Positions 19,064 to 31,966 of a stretch of DNA of 64,000 nt are shown here, in pieces. The stretch is from positions 1,550,001-1,614,000 of the forward strand of contig NW_026776913.1 in assembly GCF_030936135.1 (NCBI RefSeq). The letters run 5' to 3'. The position numbers and the translations under genes are program-made. Position 1 is the first letter of the stretch. The number at the start of each line of letters is the position of its first letter. The DNA comes from Gavia stellata. Taxonomy: Eukaryota; Chordata; Aves; Gaviiformes; Gaviidae. The notes under the pieces were generated by a model. That model had not been told where the DNA came from, ran no database searches, and was given only the letters and a program-made list of their open reading frames with translations.

Positions 19064-20639
19064 TTTCCTCCTCTGGGCATGGGGACCTGTCGAAGGAGGA
19101 AAAGACAGTGAGAAGTTAGGGAAGACTTCTCTGAGCAAAACCTATTCAATTTCTCATAGAACCCCACCAAACTGCCTCCACCTATTCAGGAACACCTTTC
19201 ACACTTGCCTTTTTTTGAGTTCTGGTTGGTGCTGGCTGAGTGTGTCATGAGGAGTCAGTCCAGCCTTGCACCAACAGGTAGATAGGAACACAGGGTGACC
19301 TCAGATTAAATCCATTCATGGTGTCAAATGACTTTTCAGCATTGTCTCTCCCAATTCACTCAACTGCAGAACTGAGCTGTGGGGATTTTGTTTTTCTTAT
19401 GCTGTTCTAGTTGCCCCACTACACCTGAGGAGGGTTTTTAAGGCAGAAACAGCTGGCATTTCTGCTGCACTACAAGTGAAACGTTGGTCCTGAGAGGTAA
19501 AGGGACTGTGCTTTCGTGCGGAGTGAGGACATTCTGTCAGCCCTTGTCTCATCTGCCCTGTGCTGGCACCTCTTTCAGCTGGAGGACAATCACACCCAGA
19601 TGTTCCCCCAAAAAAACTGGGCACTGCTGAGAGCAGAGGAACCCAGTTTCCAAGTGCGGATCTCCAAACCCCTCAGCCCGTCTCATTGTACCTGAGGAGA
19701 ATCTCAGCTCTGGCCTCCCAGCCAAGGACACAGAGGCACTCATTGCAGCTGCCCACATACAGTCCTCCAGCAGCATTTCCATGCCCTTAGCATCGAGATG
19801 TCTTCTCTGCTGGAGTCTTGGGAAACAGAGAGATGCCATGGGAGAGCTGTGCTCTTCTGGAGGGCAGCCTGCAGCCCAGCAGGACCTCCCAGGGAAAGAG
19901 CCAAGAGCAGAAAGATGACATGTCCTGACAGGAGAGCAAGATCATTGCCAGCCCCACACAATGCAGTGCCTAGACCCCAAAGTTTGCAGGGGACTTGGAT
20001 GCTTTTCCTCCATGGATGCATCTGCATGGTAGGACCCACAACATCTGTGTCTGGGCTTCAGCCAAATCCTCACCCCCACACCGGTGAGTGCAATGGAAAA
20101 AAACAGGGCAGCGGGGACAAGAGGGGAACATGCCAAAGCACTCCTACCAAGGGAGGCAGGACAGGGAGACACAGCTGGACACACGACCATTCTGACTCTT
20201 TGGTGGTCTGGCTGCTGGGAAGGCAACTCTTGACAAAGTCCCGTGACATTAAGGGTGGGGGGCTCTGCTGGGTGGGAGAGAAGTCTGTGGGGTAGCTCCA
20301 GAAAAGTTTTTTGCATCGCAGGGGATGGCAGGGAGGTGCCCGTATCCTGCCTCCCAAGATGTTTCTGGTAAGAGCTCCCTCCCTGCCCATGTCTCTGCTG
20401 CCTAGAGCTGTCCCTGCAGGAAGCTGTCTCTTTGTCTCCACGCCTCCTCCCTGTCAGTGCTCACAGACCCCATCCCACCCACCACATGCTCAGCTCTGTT
20501 CTGCAGAGAGCTCCTGCGGCAGAGCACTGCCCAGGGGCATCTCTGAGTGTGCAGGGTCTGAGGACCAATTCATACAAACACTGATGAAACTAGAAATGTG
20601 ATGATGGTGCTTTCTGAAGGCTGAGGCGCCCTAAAGCAC
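19064..20639 (-). other. 5' flank of OR-B
   Basis: Non-coding. It begins with the acceptor at 19087. The part at 20370-20580 is recognisably homologous to 2490-2690 and 50730-50930 but carries many substitutions, unlike the block that follows at 20640. Confidence 0.5.
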
Positions 20640-20876
20640 TGTGGGGAGCTCCCCGGGCAGGCTGAGTGCTGACCCTGGCAGGCGGCAGAGTCCCTGCCCC
20701 AGCACCCAGCCCCGGGGGTGCAGGGACCCTGCTCGGAAGGACAGCCCTGGGCACCCCTGGCTGCACACCCACCTTCACACCCTGCAGCCGTCCCTGGCAG
20801 AAGGCAGCCCTCATGCCCTGTCCCTCTCATGGTGCAGCAGGGAAGCCCTGCTCTGGGGCACCTCCTCCTCTTCTAC
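20640..20876 (-). promoter_or_regulatory. Conserved upstream block, copy B
   Basis: The same block as at 3056-3290, about 1.6-1.8 kb upstream of the OR-B ATG. Only a few substitutions are visible against copies A and D in over 200 bases, although the flanks on both sides (before 20640 and after 20876) differ strongly from A and D. Confidence 0.45.
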
Positions 20877-22650
20877 ATTAGAGAAAATGTGAAAGTCCTT
20901 CTGACAGGTCCCATAAGCTGTTGCATGTACCAGATTTAGGAGATCCCTCCAGAAACCGCAGCTGCATCGCCCTGCACCCACAGACTTAACAAGTAGAGGG
21001 CTTTTAAGATTTCTCCCTCCCTGAGCTCTCAGCATCTTTCTTCTCCCAACTGACTTTAAGCTCTCTCAGGCTCCCGTGTCTCCCCTTCGTGCTTGCAGGC
21101 AGTGCCCTCAGCCCTGCTGCGCTCTGCAGAGGAGCTGCTCCTGGGCAGAGCTGTCTCTCCTCAGTGCTGCCCGCTTGCCGTGAGCTCCCTCCATCCCAGG
21201 AGCCCGGCCCAGCTCAGCAGCAGAGCAGCCCAAAGCGGCACTTTCTCTGACTCCCACCCTGTACTCCCGGGGGCTCCTCAGGAACCTACCTTGAAACAGA
21301 CTGATGTAACCACTGTTCCCTCTCTCACCTCTGCAGAGACACTTCTTTCTAGCACTGACCTTTCTCTTCTCAGGGACAGAGTTAAGTCTGAGAAGCACCT
21401 TTCCGTGTCCCATCGTTAGACAAGACACCTGGACAGTGACAGACAGAGGTCTCCTTTACCCGTGCTGAGTGAAGGGATTCAGCTGAGTCATTCGAGGTGT
21501 CTCATCCTGGGTTTGTAGTCCTGGGACTGGAAGGATACTCAGCTCCCTCCCATGGACACCACAAAGACACAGGAGGTGGGATTCCTCTTGCCTCAGTTCA
21601 CTTGTTCACAAAATAGGTACCTGCATGGGAGCTCCTCGTCTAAGCTCCGCTGGTATTTGATGGAGGTGGAGGCCAGCAGTGAGCTGTTCAGATGTGACAC
21701 CTGGTGCCATCTGAGGTGCCAGAGGTGGTCCAAGATATGTGCTGGTAACTGCAAGGTCTAACCAACCAATGCTGAGGGGTTGTGGCAACATCTGGGGACA
21801 TCATCCTGGAGCCTGTTGGGGAATTCCTTTGCGCAACTTACAGTGGACAGCAGGTGCCCACATTGAGAACAACTAAATCTCCTCTACTCATTGTGTTCAA
21901 GGCCACCTGTAGAGGTTTTCAGCTGAACAAATGGAGTCATGTGCCATCAGGACAGCTACCACTCTCTTTCTCTTCTCCATCAGCTCTGCTTCCTACATCT
22001 CCAGTGACTCTAATGGAAGCTTTTACATGCACATCCCTATATTGCCTAACCTTAGCCAGGGCAGCTGCTCAATTTAGTGGCTGAATACAGGCCTGCTGTG
22101 CCACGGGAAATGTCAGGGCGCTCCAGCACAACTGCATGTTGCTGGCACAACAGCACAGGACCGACAGGGAAACCATGCCCCACTCAGAGTGGGTACGTTA
22201 TAGACACCTCAGGGCATCCTAGACATTTTTGGGACTGGTCTGAAAGCAGTTGATTCCCAGCGCTGCAGTAAGGCCAGGTCTGTCCCATCTCTGTCCACCA
22301 GATGCACGCAGTGTATGAACATGAAGCACATCATCGGGAGGTCTCCACTTGTGGGCCTACACTCTCAAACTTTGCTGGTTCTTCTATCCCCTTGATGATA
22401 CAATCAGGGAACAGGCCAACAATTTTCACAGTGTGCTCGGATCGCAGGATGTCCACACCCAAGGGCATTTTGAGCAGCACCTTGTTTTTGCTGGACACCA
22501 GGTATGATAACCAAGGACACCAAAAACTGCAGGAGACAGTTACCCTTCTGCAGCTGAGGGCTGCTGCCTTGAATGCCTCTTCACACTCCTCTGCTTGCAG
22601 TAGGTATGTCTCCATGAGCTAAATGGGAGAGTCACAGCCTCATTCATGTG
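20877..22650. other. Distal flank of OR-B, homologous to inverted OR-C flank
   Basis: Non-coding. 21090-21220 repeats 3490-3600 of the A flank. 21560-21780 and 22350-22560 match, in reverse complement and diverged, 34690-34900 and 34000-34230 of the OR-C side. This shows that units B and C are long (5 kb or more) copies in opposite orientation. Confidence 0.5.
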
Positions 22651-23190
22651 CAAAGATGTCCATGTGGACACCCACACTGGGCTGTGTACCTCACTGAGCT
22701 GAACCCCTTTCGAGTTGCTGCTCCAAGCGGGTGCTGGTGTCCGGGATTTGCTGTGTCATATTTACCAGTCATCTGCAGGTGTCTTTGCAAACGACTGGCC
22801 ATCTCGAGTGCCTGTCTTCAAACCCCTGACCCAAACACTAGGTTTCTGGGGTGCACCAAGCCACTCCCCAGGCTTCGCTGGCTGTGCAGCACTAGACTGT
22901 GACAGGAGCACAGGCACCCTGCTGAGGGGTGGAACAAATGCTTTGTGTAGGATTCAGCTTTGCACCCAGTTCTTTCCCCACTCTGCTTGCCTCGTTCAGG
23001 GTCGTAAATATATATCTTTACACGTGAGGCAGGCATCTAAAATCACATCTGTGCCCTGGAAGGTCTAGTCCATACATTCAGTGAAGCTGAGGGTGAGATT
23101 TGGCTGACCCTGCAGTCAATATTGGCCAGGGCCCTCTACACCCAGCTTGGGTTGAGGAAGTCTTTTCTGTCTGAGGGGGCTTATCCAATG
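22651..23190. other. Unassigned
   Basis: I see no gene, known repeat or clear homology to the rest of the window here. Confidence 0.3.
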
Positions 23191-23345
23191 AATCATAGAA
23201 TCATAGAATGGTTTTGGTCAGCAGGGTCCTTCCAAGATCATCTACTCCAACCCCCTCTGCCATGGGGGGGTCCAGTTGCTCAAAGCCTTACACCCTCCCT
23301 CTTGACAGTCTTCAAGATGACGCCGGTGTTTGCCTTTTGCTAGAC
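23191..23345 (-). mobile_element. CR1 3'-end fragment
   Basis: AATCATAGAATCATAGAATGG at its 3' end (plus-strand reading), followed by the CR1 terminal motif with TCCAACCCCCTCTGCC. It is 5'-truncated after about 150 bases and of a different CR1 subfamily from the larger elements in this window. Confidence 0.75.
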
Positions 23346-23989
23346 ATCAGGAACCTCCCCCAGTTGAAATGGCCTTTCCAAAATGATGGGGACAGTGCTG
23401 ACATATGGAAAGAAGTGCTTCCTGGTGCCCTTCACAAGCCTCACTACTTCCATGTCCAGCTAAGCTCTGGCTTTCCTCTCTCCATCCCAGCAGCCTCAGC
23501 CATGTATTCCTCCAGGTGGCCCATCCCTGATCCCACCTTCTGCGTACTCCCTTTTCGTGCTCTGTGAGGAGATCCCCGTTCATCCGTGCTGGCCTAGCAC
23601 CACTTTTGCTGGACTTCCTACACATGGAGTTGTCTGTTCTTCTGCTCTCAGGGGCTTGTCCCTGATGATCAGGAAGCTGCTCTGGGGGATCTTCTCTCTC
23701 CAGGGCAGTCTCCAAGGACATCCTGCAAAGTACATCCCTGGGAAAGCCCAAAGCAGCCCTCCACATACATTCACTTCTTCAGCCAGTCCTGCCTTGCCTT
23801 TTTGTGGAAAACAAATCTAGTACAGCTTCTCCTTGAGTCAGGTCAGGGATCACCTTCCACCTTCCCCTCAGCAGTACCCTTCTAGCAAAGACCCATGGTC
23901 TTCACAGTCCCCAGTGTTGCTTCCTCCAGCTGTCTAAAAGAGAGCTCCTCTGCTTCCTGACCTTCACCAGGTGGTCTACACAAGCCTGT
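23346..23989. other. Unassigned, possibly old CR1
   Basis: Non-coding with no intact frame. It may continue the CR1 fragment before it or be unrelated; I cannot decide by eye. Confidence 0.3.
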
Positions 23990-24148
23990 GTAGATGCCAT
24001 TGTAGAAACCACTGCAGAGAGCACTGCTGATGCAAAGTCAGGTGCAGGTACAATAAGGGATGTAGGAGCCGCTGCAGACACTGACTGCATTACAAATGCC
24101 TTTGCCGATGCGGAGGCCATTGCAGATACTGATCCCACGGCAGATATC
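23990..24148 (+). repeat. Hexamer-phased minisatellite, copy 1
   Basis: Degenerate tandem units of the type GCAGATACCATT / GATGCCATTGCA (for example GATGCCATTGTAG at 23993, GAGGCCATTGCAGATACTG near 24112). It ends where CR1 RT sequence begins at 24149. Related arrays lie at 43610-44165 and 54660-55580. Confidence 0.7.
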
Positions 24149-25535
24149 TTGAGGGTGCTCACAGGGTATGTGCAGGACAAACAAGGGATCCGGCCCAGCC
24201 AGCACGGGTTCATGAAAGGCAGGTCCTGCTTGACCAACCTGATCTCCTTCTATGACCAGGTGACCCACCTAGGGCATGAGGGAAAGGCTGTTGATGTTGT
24301 CTACCCGGACTTTAGTAAAGCCTTTGACACTCTCCCACAGTAATCTCCTGGAGAAGCTGGTGGCTCCTGGCTCAGACCAGTGCACTCTTCGCTGGGTAAA
24401 AAACTGGCTGGACGGCTGAGCCCAGAGAGTTGTGGTGAATAAAAGGAAATCCAGTTGGCAGCCGGTCACAAGCGGAGTCCCTCAGGACTCAATTTTGGGG
24501 CCGGTCTTGTTTCATATATTTATGGGCGATCTGGATGAGGGGATTGAGTGCTCCCTCAGCAAGCTTGCAGACAACACCAAGTTGGGCGGGAGTGTTGATC
24601 TGCTGGAGAGTAGGAAGGCTCTGCAGAGGGATCTGGACAAGCTGGGTCGATGGGCCAAGACCAACTGTATGCGGTTTAACAAGGCCAAGTGCTGGGTCCT
24701 GCACTTGGGTCACAACAACCCCATGCGACGCTACAGCTTTGGGGACGAGTGGCTGGAAAGCTGCCCCGCAGAAAAGGACCTGGGGGTGCTGGTTGACAGA
24801 CGGCTGAATATGAGCCAGCAGCATGCCCAGGTGGCCAAGAAGGCCAACGGCATCCTGGCCTGTATCAGAAATAGTGTGGCCAGCAGGAGGAAGGAGGTGA
24901 TCATGCCTCTGTACTCGGCTCTGGTGAGGCCGCACCTCGAATACTGTGTTCAGTTTTGGGCTGCTCACTACAAGAAAGACATTGAGGTGCTGGAGCATGT
25001 CCAGAGAAGGGCGACGGAGCTGGTGAGGGGTCTGGAGCACAAGTCTGATGAGGAGCGGCTGAGGGAGCTGGGGTTGTTTAGCCTGGAGAAGAGGAGGCTG
25101 AGGGGAGACCTTATCGCTCTCTACAACTACCTGAAAGGGGGTTGCAGAGAGGTGGGTGCTGGTCTCTTCTCCCAAGTAACGAGTGACAGGACTAGAGGAA
25201 ATGGCCTCAAGTTGCGCCAGGGGAGGTTCAGGCTGGATATTAGGAAAAAGTTCTTTACTGAGAGAGTGGTGAAACATTGGAACAGGCTGCGCAGGGAGGT
25301 GGTAGAGTCACCCTCCCTGGAGGTATTCAAGGAGTGTGTGGATGTGCCATTGTGGGATATAGCTTGATGGGCATGGTGCTGTGTGGTGTTGGGTGGGTTG
25401 GTTTTGGTGTCTTGTGGTTTGTTGTTATTGTGTGGTGTGTGGTGGTTTTTTTTTTTTGGTTTTTTTTTTTAGGTTGGACTTGATGATCTTACAGGTCTTT
25501 TCCAACCTTAGTGATTCTGTGATTCTGTGATTCTG
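24149..25535 (+). mobile_element. CR1, 5'-truncated (RT and 3' end)
   Basis: Begins inside the RT domain (QGIRPSQHGFMKGRSCLTNL near 24180-24240, DFSKAFD near 24310). A 311-codon frame at 24432-25367 runs through palm and thumb to the CR1 C-terminus. One frame break lies between 24343 and 24432. The catalytic FADDT motif reads LADNT (24564-24578), with the second aspartate changed to asparagine, so the RT would be inactive. The 3' end shows the T-rich tail and TGATTCTG repeats up to 25535. Confidence 0.9.
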
Positions 25536-27800
25536 TGATAATCTTCAGAAACCGCTTTTCCACCTCAGAAGAGGTGTCGTAAGTGGATTTTGAAAGGGGA
25601 GAGGGGTGGGGAGGGCAAACACATGGTTATGATGCATCTGCAGAAATGAGACCTCTCTTTCTTAGCAGTGTAAGATCTCCTTAATCGAATATCACACCAG
25701 ACTCTCTTCTGCAACACGTCATCATAAGACGACCCTACATAGCAATGCCTTTCAAATGACCTACAAGCACTTTACAAACCCTGGTGAATACCACAGTGGC
25801 ATTTTCTAAGCGTGCAAACCAAGACAGAGAGCAAAAAGCAGAGGACTTCATCCCTCCATGGCACACCCAATTGTCAACAAGCTTCACCCTCCTCCAGTTC
25901 TCATGGAACTGCACCTTGCTCCTAAATGTGTTTTCCCGATTATTTTGGTGGCAGATCTTTGCTGAACCTCTTAGTCTTTAGGAAATGACAGAAAATAGGT
26001 GGAACACAATGAAGAGAAGAATGACGGCCTTATTTCTCTGCAAAGTGGCACTTACATATCACTTAACCTCCTGGTCAGAACAAAAGCATGCCTGAAATTC
26101 AGTCCAGTTGAACTGTTGAGAATGACCTCTCTTCTAATTTGGTCCAGAATCTAGAATATTGGTCAGGAATGTAGGTTTGAATAACAGTGCACCTGTCTCC
26201 ACAACACGTTTGGTGAAATAAATGTCCAGTCCTTGACACAATGCTCCCAGAGCCAATACTTCAGCTAATCCAGCACATTCAGAGGAATTAGCTTGTTCAG
26301 ACATAGACTTTTATAACTTTAATGTCTAAAACGATGAGTTCATTCTCTGGCCTCCTTTGGTAGCGGGGAAGGATCAGCACTCTAGAGGGTGATATCATCT
26401 CCTCCTACAGTGGTCTTCAGGAGAACTGTACTTAGCATAGACTTGGCAGCTTCGTTTTCCCATAGGTAATGCCAAGTGCCCTGAGCCACATACTGGGCAA
26501 CGTGTGCTCATTTGCACAAGGGAGGGACTCTTGCTCAGCGGGGCCTTCCTTTGAAGACATGAGGGTTACAATTGTCCCTTAAAGTCTCTCCAAAATTAAA
26601 AGGAAACCTGTCCTCTTCTCTAATCCCTGTCACAGTGTTGCCATTTAGTGCCAGTGGCCCTTGGCACAGTGGCAGCTATGAAGTGAGACCATGTGTCGGG
26701 GTACAGTCCTGTCCTGCCTGTCTTCTCATTCCAGCTCCTCTTCCCTTAGATACCCTCTCTGTGTGCTTGACACTGCTGAACCCAGATACAGGCAGCGTGG
26801 TGGTCAGTGCAGTCAGAGCTGTGGGGCATAAGCTAATGGGCACTCACACACCTCAGTGGACAGGCAGAGGTTGGGGCAGAGTGTATGGGGCCAGGGTGCC
26901 AAGACATGTCCCTTATGTTCTCAACTCTCTAAATCTCTCGCTGTCTCTTTCTCCATCTTGCTCGTATCTTAGGGATCCATCTCTATCCCTCAGCTCTCTC
27001 ACAGTTGTCTCTCAGCCATCTACATGGGATATGATTTACAACGAGCAGAGAATCTGAGGCACCCTCCCCATGGAAGCACCTTCAGGACCAAGGCACCCCA
27101 GTGTAGGTGGGGTGAATCGCTGAGTAAAAGGGCTCCTCCATTCCAGGAGCTCTCTGGGCTGTCTAGGTGACTGCCTCGGCCATCTTCAACTCGCTGTAAA
27201 GGTATAAATTTTGAGAAAGTTCTTCCTCAGGGTGAAGATCAGTCTATGGCACAATGCATTGCCCTAAAGGCTTTTTTCATGATGGAGCTTTTCTGTCGGG
27301 CCCCTCTTCCTGTTGCTTGAAAGCAGGACTTGGCTAACGCCTATGCCAGGTAGTATGGGGAATAACTTCATGCGTCATAATGTAATGTGAGCAAATGAAC
27401 ATTCTCTATCATTCCACAGAAATAGGCACCTCAGTGCGGCAACTCATCTCTCTAATGAGAGGAGGTTCTTCCAAGAAGAGCAGTTTGGCCCTCTCAAAGA
27501 ACCTCTTCCTGCCCTTTCACGAGGAATGGAGCCCCTAAGCCAAGTGTGAATTCAGTCAGAGGAGGGAAAACCGCCGTGTTGTCTCTGGCAGTGACTACTT
27601 CCCGATTCCTTTGTCCAACAAACACAGAAGCGCATGCCCTTCCTCAGGTTTCCTTCCTGACAGGTGGGGAAAAGAAAGTCCTGCAGCACTTCATAGAGAA
27701 AGAAGAATGGGACACGTGGACATCACCAGTGGAGTTCCTCCTCCTGCTGGGACTGAGTAATGTCCCCAAGCTTCAGGCACCTCTCTTTCTCCTCTCCCTC
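25536..27800 (+). repeat. Segmental duplication S, copy 2
   Basis: Copy of 5439-7703. Homology starts immediately after the CR1 3' terminal repeats (AATCTTCAGAAACC). It continues into the OR pseudogene, which is fuller here than in copy 1. Confidence 0.85.
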
Positions 27801-28655
27801 GGGATCTACATCGTGACGGTGTTTGTTAACATCCTCATTGTTGTGCTGGTGCTGGCAGATGGGCATCTTCACACTCCCATGTCCGTCTTCCTGGGGAATT
27901 TCTCCAGTGTGGAAATCTGCTACACCTCCACTATCCTGCCCAGGCTGCTGGCCAGCTTCCTAGCCAGGGACAGAACCATTTCTGCTCAAGGCTGCATGGA
28001 ACAGCTCTTTTTCTTTGGCTGTTTTGCAGGTACCGAGTGCTATCTGCTGGCCACCATGTCCTAGGATCGCTACTTGGCCATCTGTCAAGCCCTGCTCTAG
28101 GCAAGCCTCATGAACTGGAAGCTCTGTCTCCAGCTGGCGGCTGGGTCTTGGCTAGCAGCATTGCTCATGTCTACCATAGTCACCGGCCTCTTTTCCAGGT
28201 TACAGTTCTGTGCTCCCAATGCCACTGATCACTTCTTCTGTGGTTTTGCCCCATTGCTAGAGCTTGCCTGCAGTGACACCACGGTGCTTAGGCTGGTTAC
28301 TTTCAGAGTCTGCTTTCTGGATGTAGTCTTCCCATTTGGACTCACACTGGTATCCTACATCTGCACCAGAGTTGCAGTCCTGAGGATCCCAACCACCATG
28401 GGGAGGCAGAAGGCCTTCTCCACCTGCTCCTCTCACCTCATCGTGGTGACTGTTTTCTATGGCACCCTCGTCGTTGTCTATATGACACCCAGGACAGCCT
28501 CCCTGAGGCAGCTCCATAAAGTCCTCTCCTTTTTCTACACCATCCTCACGCCCCTGGTCAATCCACTCCTGTACAGCCTGCGGAACAGGGAGGTCGAGGG
28601 GGCTCTTGGAAATGCACTCAGAAAAACTGTGGCCTACCTCGACAGCTCACACTAG
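27693..28655 (+). pseudogene. Full-length OR pseudogene with two Tyr-to-stop changes
   Basis: A receptor of a non-OR14 type readable in one frame from TM1 to the C-terminus (ends ...YLDSSH, stop at 28653-28655). The expected start codon is ATA at 27693-27695; copy 1 of the duplication has ATG there. Landmarks: SPVEFLLLLGLSN, LHTPMSVFLGNFS, RYLAIC, KAFSTCSSHL (TM6), NPLLYSLRNREV (TM7), and EC2 cysteines present. Two in-frame TAG codons, at 28062-28064 (the Y of the xxYDRY motif) and 28098-28100 (the Y of PLLY), each replace a tyrosine codon by one base. Otherwise there is no frameshift, so it died recently or is a segregating pseudogene. Confidence 0.85.
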
Positions 28656-31600
28656 TTGTGATCCACCAGGAATAAACAGGTGGTGGATCTCTTCTGATCA
28701 AGTGGGGACCACTCCTATGTGCCTCTTTTGTGTACCAGGTATATCTTTAGAAGTGCAGAATCTTGGGACTGGTTGTGGAATGAGAAGCAGGAGAAGGGAA
28801 TTTGTGTCTTAAAGAAATATAGGTCTGGTCTTGAAGAGTGTAAAAAACTTGCCTGGCTTTCTTCCTTCTTTAAAGTAAAGCCAGTTGTGATCCTGCAAGT
28901 GGGAGCTGTTGAAATGCCGGACCTGCCCAGGAGTGGGAGGAAACTGACTCTAAGCATGCTGTTTTCTCTTCTGTCACCCAGCCAGGCTGAGGCGTGGCAT
29001 TCCTGCATGTCTGGGATTCCTCCCGGCATCTCCGTATTGGCAGGGAGAAGTGGGCAGCTGAATGAAGCCCTTCCACTGGACATGTCTAAATCCAACTCGG
29101 TGAATCCCATCCCTCTTGTTCTCTGGGCTTCCTAGCAGAGGACAACTGTGAAAGCTACTCTGATAGGGTCAGCCCCTCTGAAAAAAAAATAAAGTAGATC
29201 CTTGCGCAGAGGATAGATGCACAAGTTGGGTCTCAGTTTCCCCATTTTTTAACACAGAGATCATTACTTCCCCCTTCTTTCCTTCTCTTATTCCGACTCC
29301 CCTCCACCAATGTAATTACTTATTTGTTTCCCACTGTCTGACTTAGATACTGCAAACCCAGTCCTCCTGTTTTCTTCTTTCTTGCAAAAGAGAGCAAGGT
29401 CAGCTCATGGGGCATGACTGAGCACAGACACCCCCAGCAGCAGGCTCTCCCCATTCCCTAGGCTGAGGCAAGCGCACAAGGTGGGAATGTCTCCATCATC
29501 TCTGATTTGCGCAAGGGCCTTCAGCCCTGACATACTCCCACAACACACTTGTTCCTCCTCCACCCACAGACAGAAATTCCTTCCCACTTCCAGGCTCAGG
29601 TCTTGGCTGCAAGAATTTGCTGCACTTCAGAAGAGGCCTTGAGCTTCTTGGCTCTTCTTGGTGCTTAAGGCAATCTTCCGGGCTCCCTCCAGATTTCTTG
29701 GGGGGACTTCTTGTCTCTAACAAGGACTTCATGACAAGTTGTTATGAAATGTTTGTTTTTCTGTCATTCCTGTGTGTGGGAAGAGTAGACACAGAGAAGG
29801 AAGAGATACACCAAAAGGGATGCGAGTGAAGTGCCAGTAAGAACCAGGTGAGCTCCCCCCATGCCTGTGGCTTCCTGGCAAGGAGTCTGTCCTGAGAAGG
29901 GCATCCAGCCTCTACCCCACTCTGGAGTGGGGAATCAGCAGTGCTCGTGCCTCCTGGGGGACACAAAAGATGACTTTTCAAGGGCACCTTTCTCTGAAAT
30001 GCTGTAGATTTGTCCTTGAGGATGAGGTCTAATGGCTGACACTGCAAATAGTGATTTAACTGGCATTGCCCAGAGTGGCCATCAGAGATGCAAACTGCTG
30101 TGTTGCAGATATTTATATTTAGGCAGATTAATGTTGGGGCTTTGGTTTGGTTTTGTTTCTTCTTCTTTTTTAGATACTGATACTCTTAGGGAAATCACAC
30201 AAGCACCTGAAGGACTATTGAAGGTTTTCTGAGAGAAGCCCCAGCAGATTAGCATCTCAAGCAATGGGGTGCCAGGGGACAAGGGAAGGATGGTTTGGGC
30301 ACTGCCCTGGGATTTGGGAAGCGGAAATGAGTTCTCCTCTCCTTGACACCCTGCCCTTTTCAGTGAGGGCTGTGAAAAACTCTGCCAACTAGGTCGGAAC
30401 TCACAGCCGCGTCAAGGAAATTCTGTCGAACTGCAGCCAACGTGGTCCTCAAAGCTCAGGTGTTGAGTTTCCATTGGAGTCCAAACCACGACAACTCTCA
30501 CTGCCTCCGTCTTCACTATGACACTGGGTGTTGTGTGACACAACTCTCCTGGATCTCCAGGCAGGATGGGCAAAAGTTTGATACCTGAACGGGAACTCTT
30601 CCTCTTCCTGGAAATGTCAATGTCACAGGCTCGAGCCAAGAGGCCCAAGAAACAAAACTTCCCAGAGGGTCAATTCATGAAAACGTCCCCCAGGCTGTGG
30701 GACTTGCTCTTGACTGACAGAGAATTTGTCAGTGTAGACAAATTTGTGAGTATTCACCTATTTTTCCCTCTCTCTTTGTAACTTGGCTCTCAGCATTTAC
30801 GTATTGAATCTGCTTTGCCGCTTTGAAAATGTGTCTTTGAGAAACTAGCTCAGGATATATTTATTATCTTTTTTTAGCCCAAATGAATATGCAGCATTGA
30901 AGTGGGTTTCCATATATGGAGCAGTTTTGCACAAAGTCTGCTCAAAGAGGAGAAATATCTCAGCCTGCAGTGGGAAAAGAGTGAAGCTGTGGAGGATAAA
31001 TGTGCTGCTTCAGACAATATGTGGTATGCATGCAAGAGAAAAAGTTGCAAAGGTGAATGGGCATGAAAGAAATGGAAAACTGCCCATCCAATGGAGCTCT
31101 GCAAGAGGAGGATGGAGCCGTACGTAACATGGCATGATCCAAGTGGGATCAGCATGGAGAGAAGACATTTGTAGGGAATGGAGTTGCAATGGAGTACCTT
31201 GACGTCACCCAGCTGAAAAAGAGAGATTGGACAGTGTGCTGTAGTGATGGGCAGAAGTGTCCGGGGCTAAAAGACCTTGGCTAAGAGAAGGTTGGAGGGA
31301 TTTGGGTTGCAGAGATTTGAGGTAGTCCTTTCAAGATCTAATCAGGCTGAGCTTTGGAGACAAGTACAAATAATGAAGCTCTCAAGGATGTTTTGGAATT
31401 CATTGTACTATCTTTGCTCTCTCTTATCATTTAAAGATACAGTATTGCCCTTAAGTAATCCATGCTCCATATGTTTTTTCTCTGCTTTTTTGCGGAGGGG
31501 GAGGTGGAAGAGAAGAATAGTTTCTTTTTTAACCAAAGGCAGCCAACGGGCAGATCCCAGGTTAGCGAAAAGGTACAAAGGAAGGCAAAATTTTGATGTG

Positions 31601-31966
31601 GTGTACACTGACACAAGAGGATTACCTGCATTTCCATTCTCTGAAGTCCTAACTGGGCGACTGAGACCGTGGAAGCTCAGAGCTCCCTTCATCTGCCCTG
31701 CATTTCAGCATGTAAAATGAAGCTAACCTAGTCATAAAGTTGGTTTTGATTCTCTTCACAGCCTAAGGCACAGCATGGGGCAGGAGACAGGCAGGACACC
31801 TAAAGAGGACTCACACTTCTCTGGAAAAAAGCTTAGGTGCTTGCGGGAACCTCAGGAGGCATGGCATACTGATTCCAGGGTTCAACAACCTGGTCAAATG
31901 CCTTGTCTCCTTCTCTGTAATGGTGGCATCGATTCGTGGCACTTGTGTGCGGACTCTGTACAAGGA
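28656..31966. other. Long unassigned region
   Basis: 3.3 kb with no recognisable gene, RNA gene or repeat family. Moderately AT-rich; short frames only; an AATAAA at about 29189. 30900-31150 and 31277-31720 have open frames of up to 147 codons with no known motif, and I do not call them genes. Confidence 0.35.
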
